Positions 5,927 to 6,201 of a DNA stretch of 6,201 nt are shown here, one piece after another. Numbering within the stretch: position 1 is the first letter of the stretch; each line of letters opens with the position of its first letter. A program made the translations under genes and the position numbers. Origin of the DNA: Caldifarciminota bacterium (GTDB lineage Bacteria > Hydrothermota > 32-111 > QNBC01); NCBI GenBank assembly GCA_015486655.1, contig WFRF01000177.1, forward strand, positions 1 through 6,201. Direction: 5' to 3'. Below the pieces are notes generated by a model. It did no database searches, was not told the DNA's origin, and saw nothing but the letters and a program-made list of their open reading frames with translations.

Positions 5927-6201
5927 TTAAATATCTCTCCTTTGGCATTATACCAGAACAGCAGATCCATATGTTCCAAAGGTATACCCGTATTTTCGGC
6001 AAATTGTGAAAACTTATTTTCTATATCATAATAATTTCTTCTTGTCAGGCTATTTGGTATAACATCAATGACACCGTATTTTACAAGATTTCTTAATATA
6101 TGTCTGTCTAAAATTGCAATGTCGCCTCCAAACCCGACATTTCTTAGAAAATGAGATGCTTCTTTAAGCCCTACCCCTTTAATATTTTTAACAAGCCATT
6201 C
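5923..6201 (-). CDS. ogg: Ogg2-type 8-oxoguanine DNA glycosylase/AP lyase, C-terminal 92 residues
   Basis: Only the C-terminal part is present; the 5' end lies past the right edge. The frame is open from 6201 to TGA at 5923. The fragment holds a helix-hairpin-helix element (KGVGLKEASHFLRNVG) with the catalytic Lys at fragment residue 13, and the following LDRH at 32-34 gives the catalytic Asp, 19 residues on as in HhH-GPD glycosylase/lyases. The sequence matches the archaeal-type Ogg2 group, which also occurs in anaerobic bacteria. The last residue is Lys (GEIFK), a conserved C-terminal Lys of Ogg2 enzymes that helps recognise 8-oxoguanine. It removes oxidised guanine and nicks the DNA. The stop overlaps the perR start by four bases (ATGA), suggesting translational coupling and shared regulation. 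Confidence 0.88.
   Translation of the reverse strand, partial: EWLVKNIKGVGLKEASHFLRNVGFGGDIAILDRHILRNLVKYGVIDVIPNSLTRRNYYDIENKFSQFAENTGIPLEHMDLLFWYNAKGEIFK

Noticed and set aside
5810..6031. Plus-strand open frame of 73 codons
   Set aside because: It is antisense to the perR 5' end and the ogg 3' end, both of which have clear family motifs.

Overview
All genes in this window lie on the minus strand, so the order of transcription runs from the right end to the left. Coding density is very high: the only gap above about 12 bases is 3042-3160. Five genes on the right (5923-6201 back to 3161-3811) form a compact oxidative-stress operon. One very large secreted protease gene (1-3041) follows as a separate unit. 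Both end genes are cut by the window edge.

The operon, in transcription order, is: the C-terminal end of an Ogg2-type 8-oxoguanine DNA glycosylase; a PerR-type metal-dependent peroxide sensor of the Fur family; an FprA-type flavo-diiron oxygen/NO reductase; a short rubrerythrin-like ferritin-fold protein without a rubredoxin domain; and a Prx6-type peroxiredoxin with archaeal-like C-terminal cysteines. The genes overlap by 4 and 11 bases or are separated by 9 and 11 bases, and each has its own Shine-Dalgarno sequence. The set covers sensing of peroxide, removal of O2 (or NO) and peroxide, and repair of oxidised guanine. A strong palindromic intrinsic terminator (3111-3143) closes the operon. 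Its promoter must lie beyond base 6201, so autoregulation by PerR cannot be seen here.

The left half is one open reading frame with a GTG start at 3041 that runs off the window at base 1 (1013 codons). It encodes a secreted gingipain-family (C25) cysteine protease: signal peptide, C25-type propeptide, catalytic domain with His458 and Cys495, a carboxypeptidase-regulatory-like beta domain, two tandem 118-residue-period beta modules, and the beginning of a Rossmann-like domain. GC content rises from about 37% (601-960) to about 48% (1-600), close to a module boundary, which suggests domain shuffling or gene conversion. The 119-base gap between the two units holds the terminator, a possible promoter, an 11-bp-period direct repeat and a 9-bp inverted repeat whose one arm covers the GTG start codon.

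The organism is probably an anaerobic bacterium with AT-rich DNA and strong Shine-Dalgarno use. FprA, rubrerythrin and Ogg2 fit an anaerobe, possibly a thermophile. Large modular C25 proteases are common in uncultured lineages such as WOR-3, Cloacimonadota and their relatives. This placement is inference with low confidence. No individual gene family here is new; the points most worth a second look are the composition step inside the protease gene, the repeats around its start, and the ogg-perR linkage.
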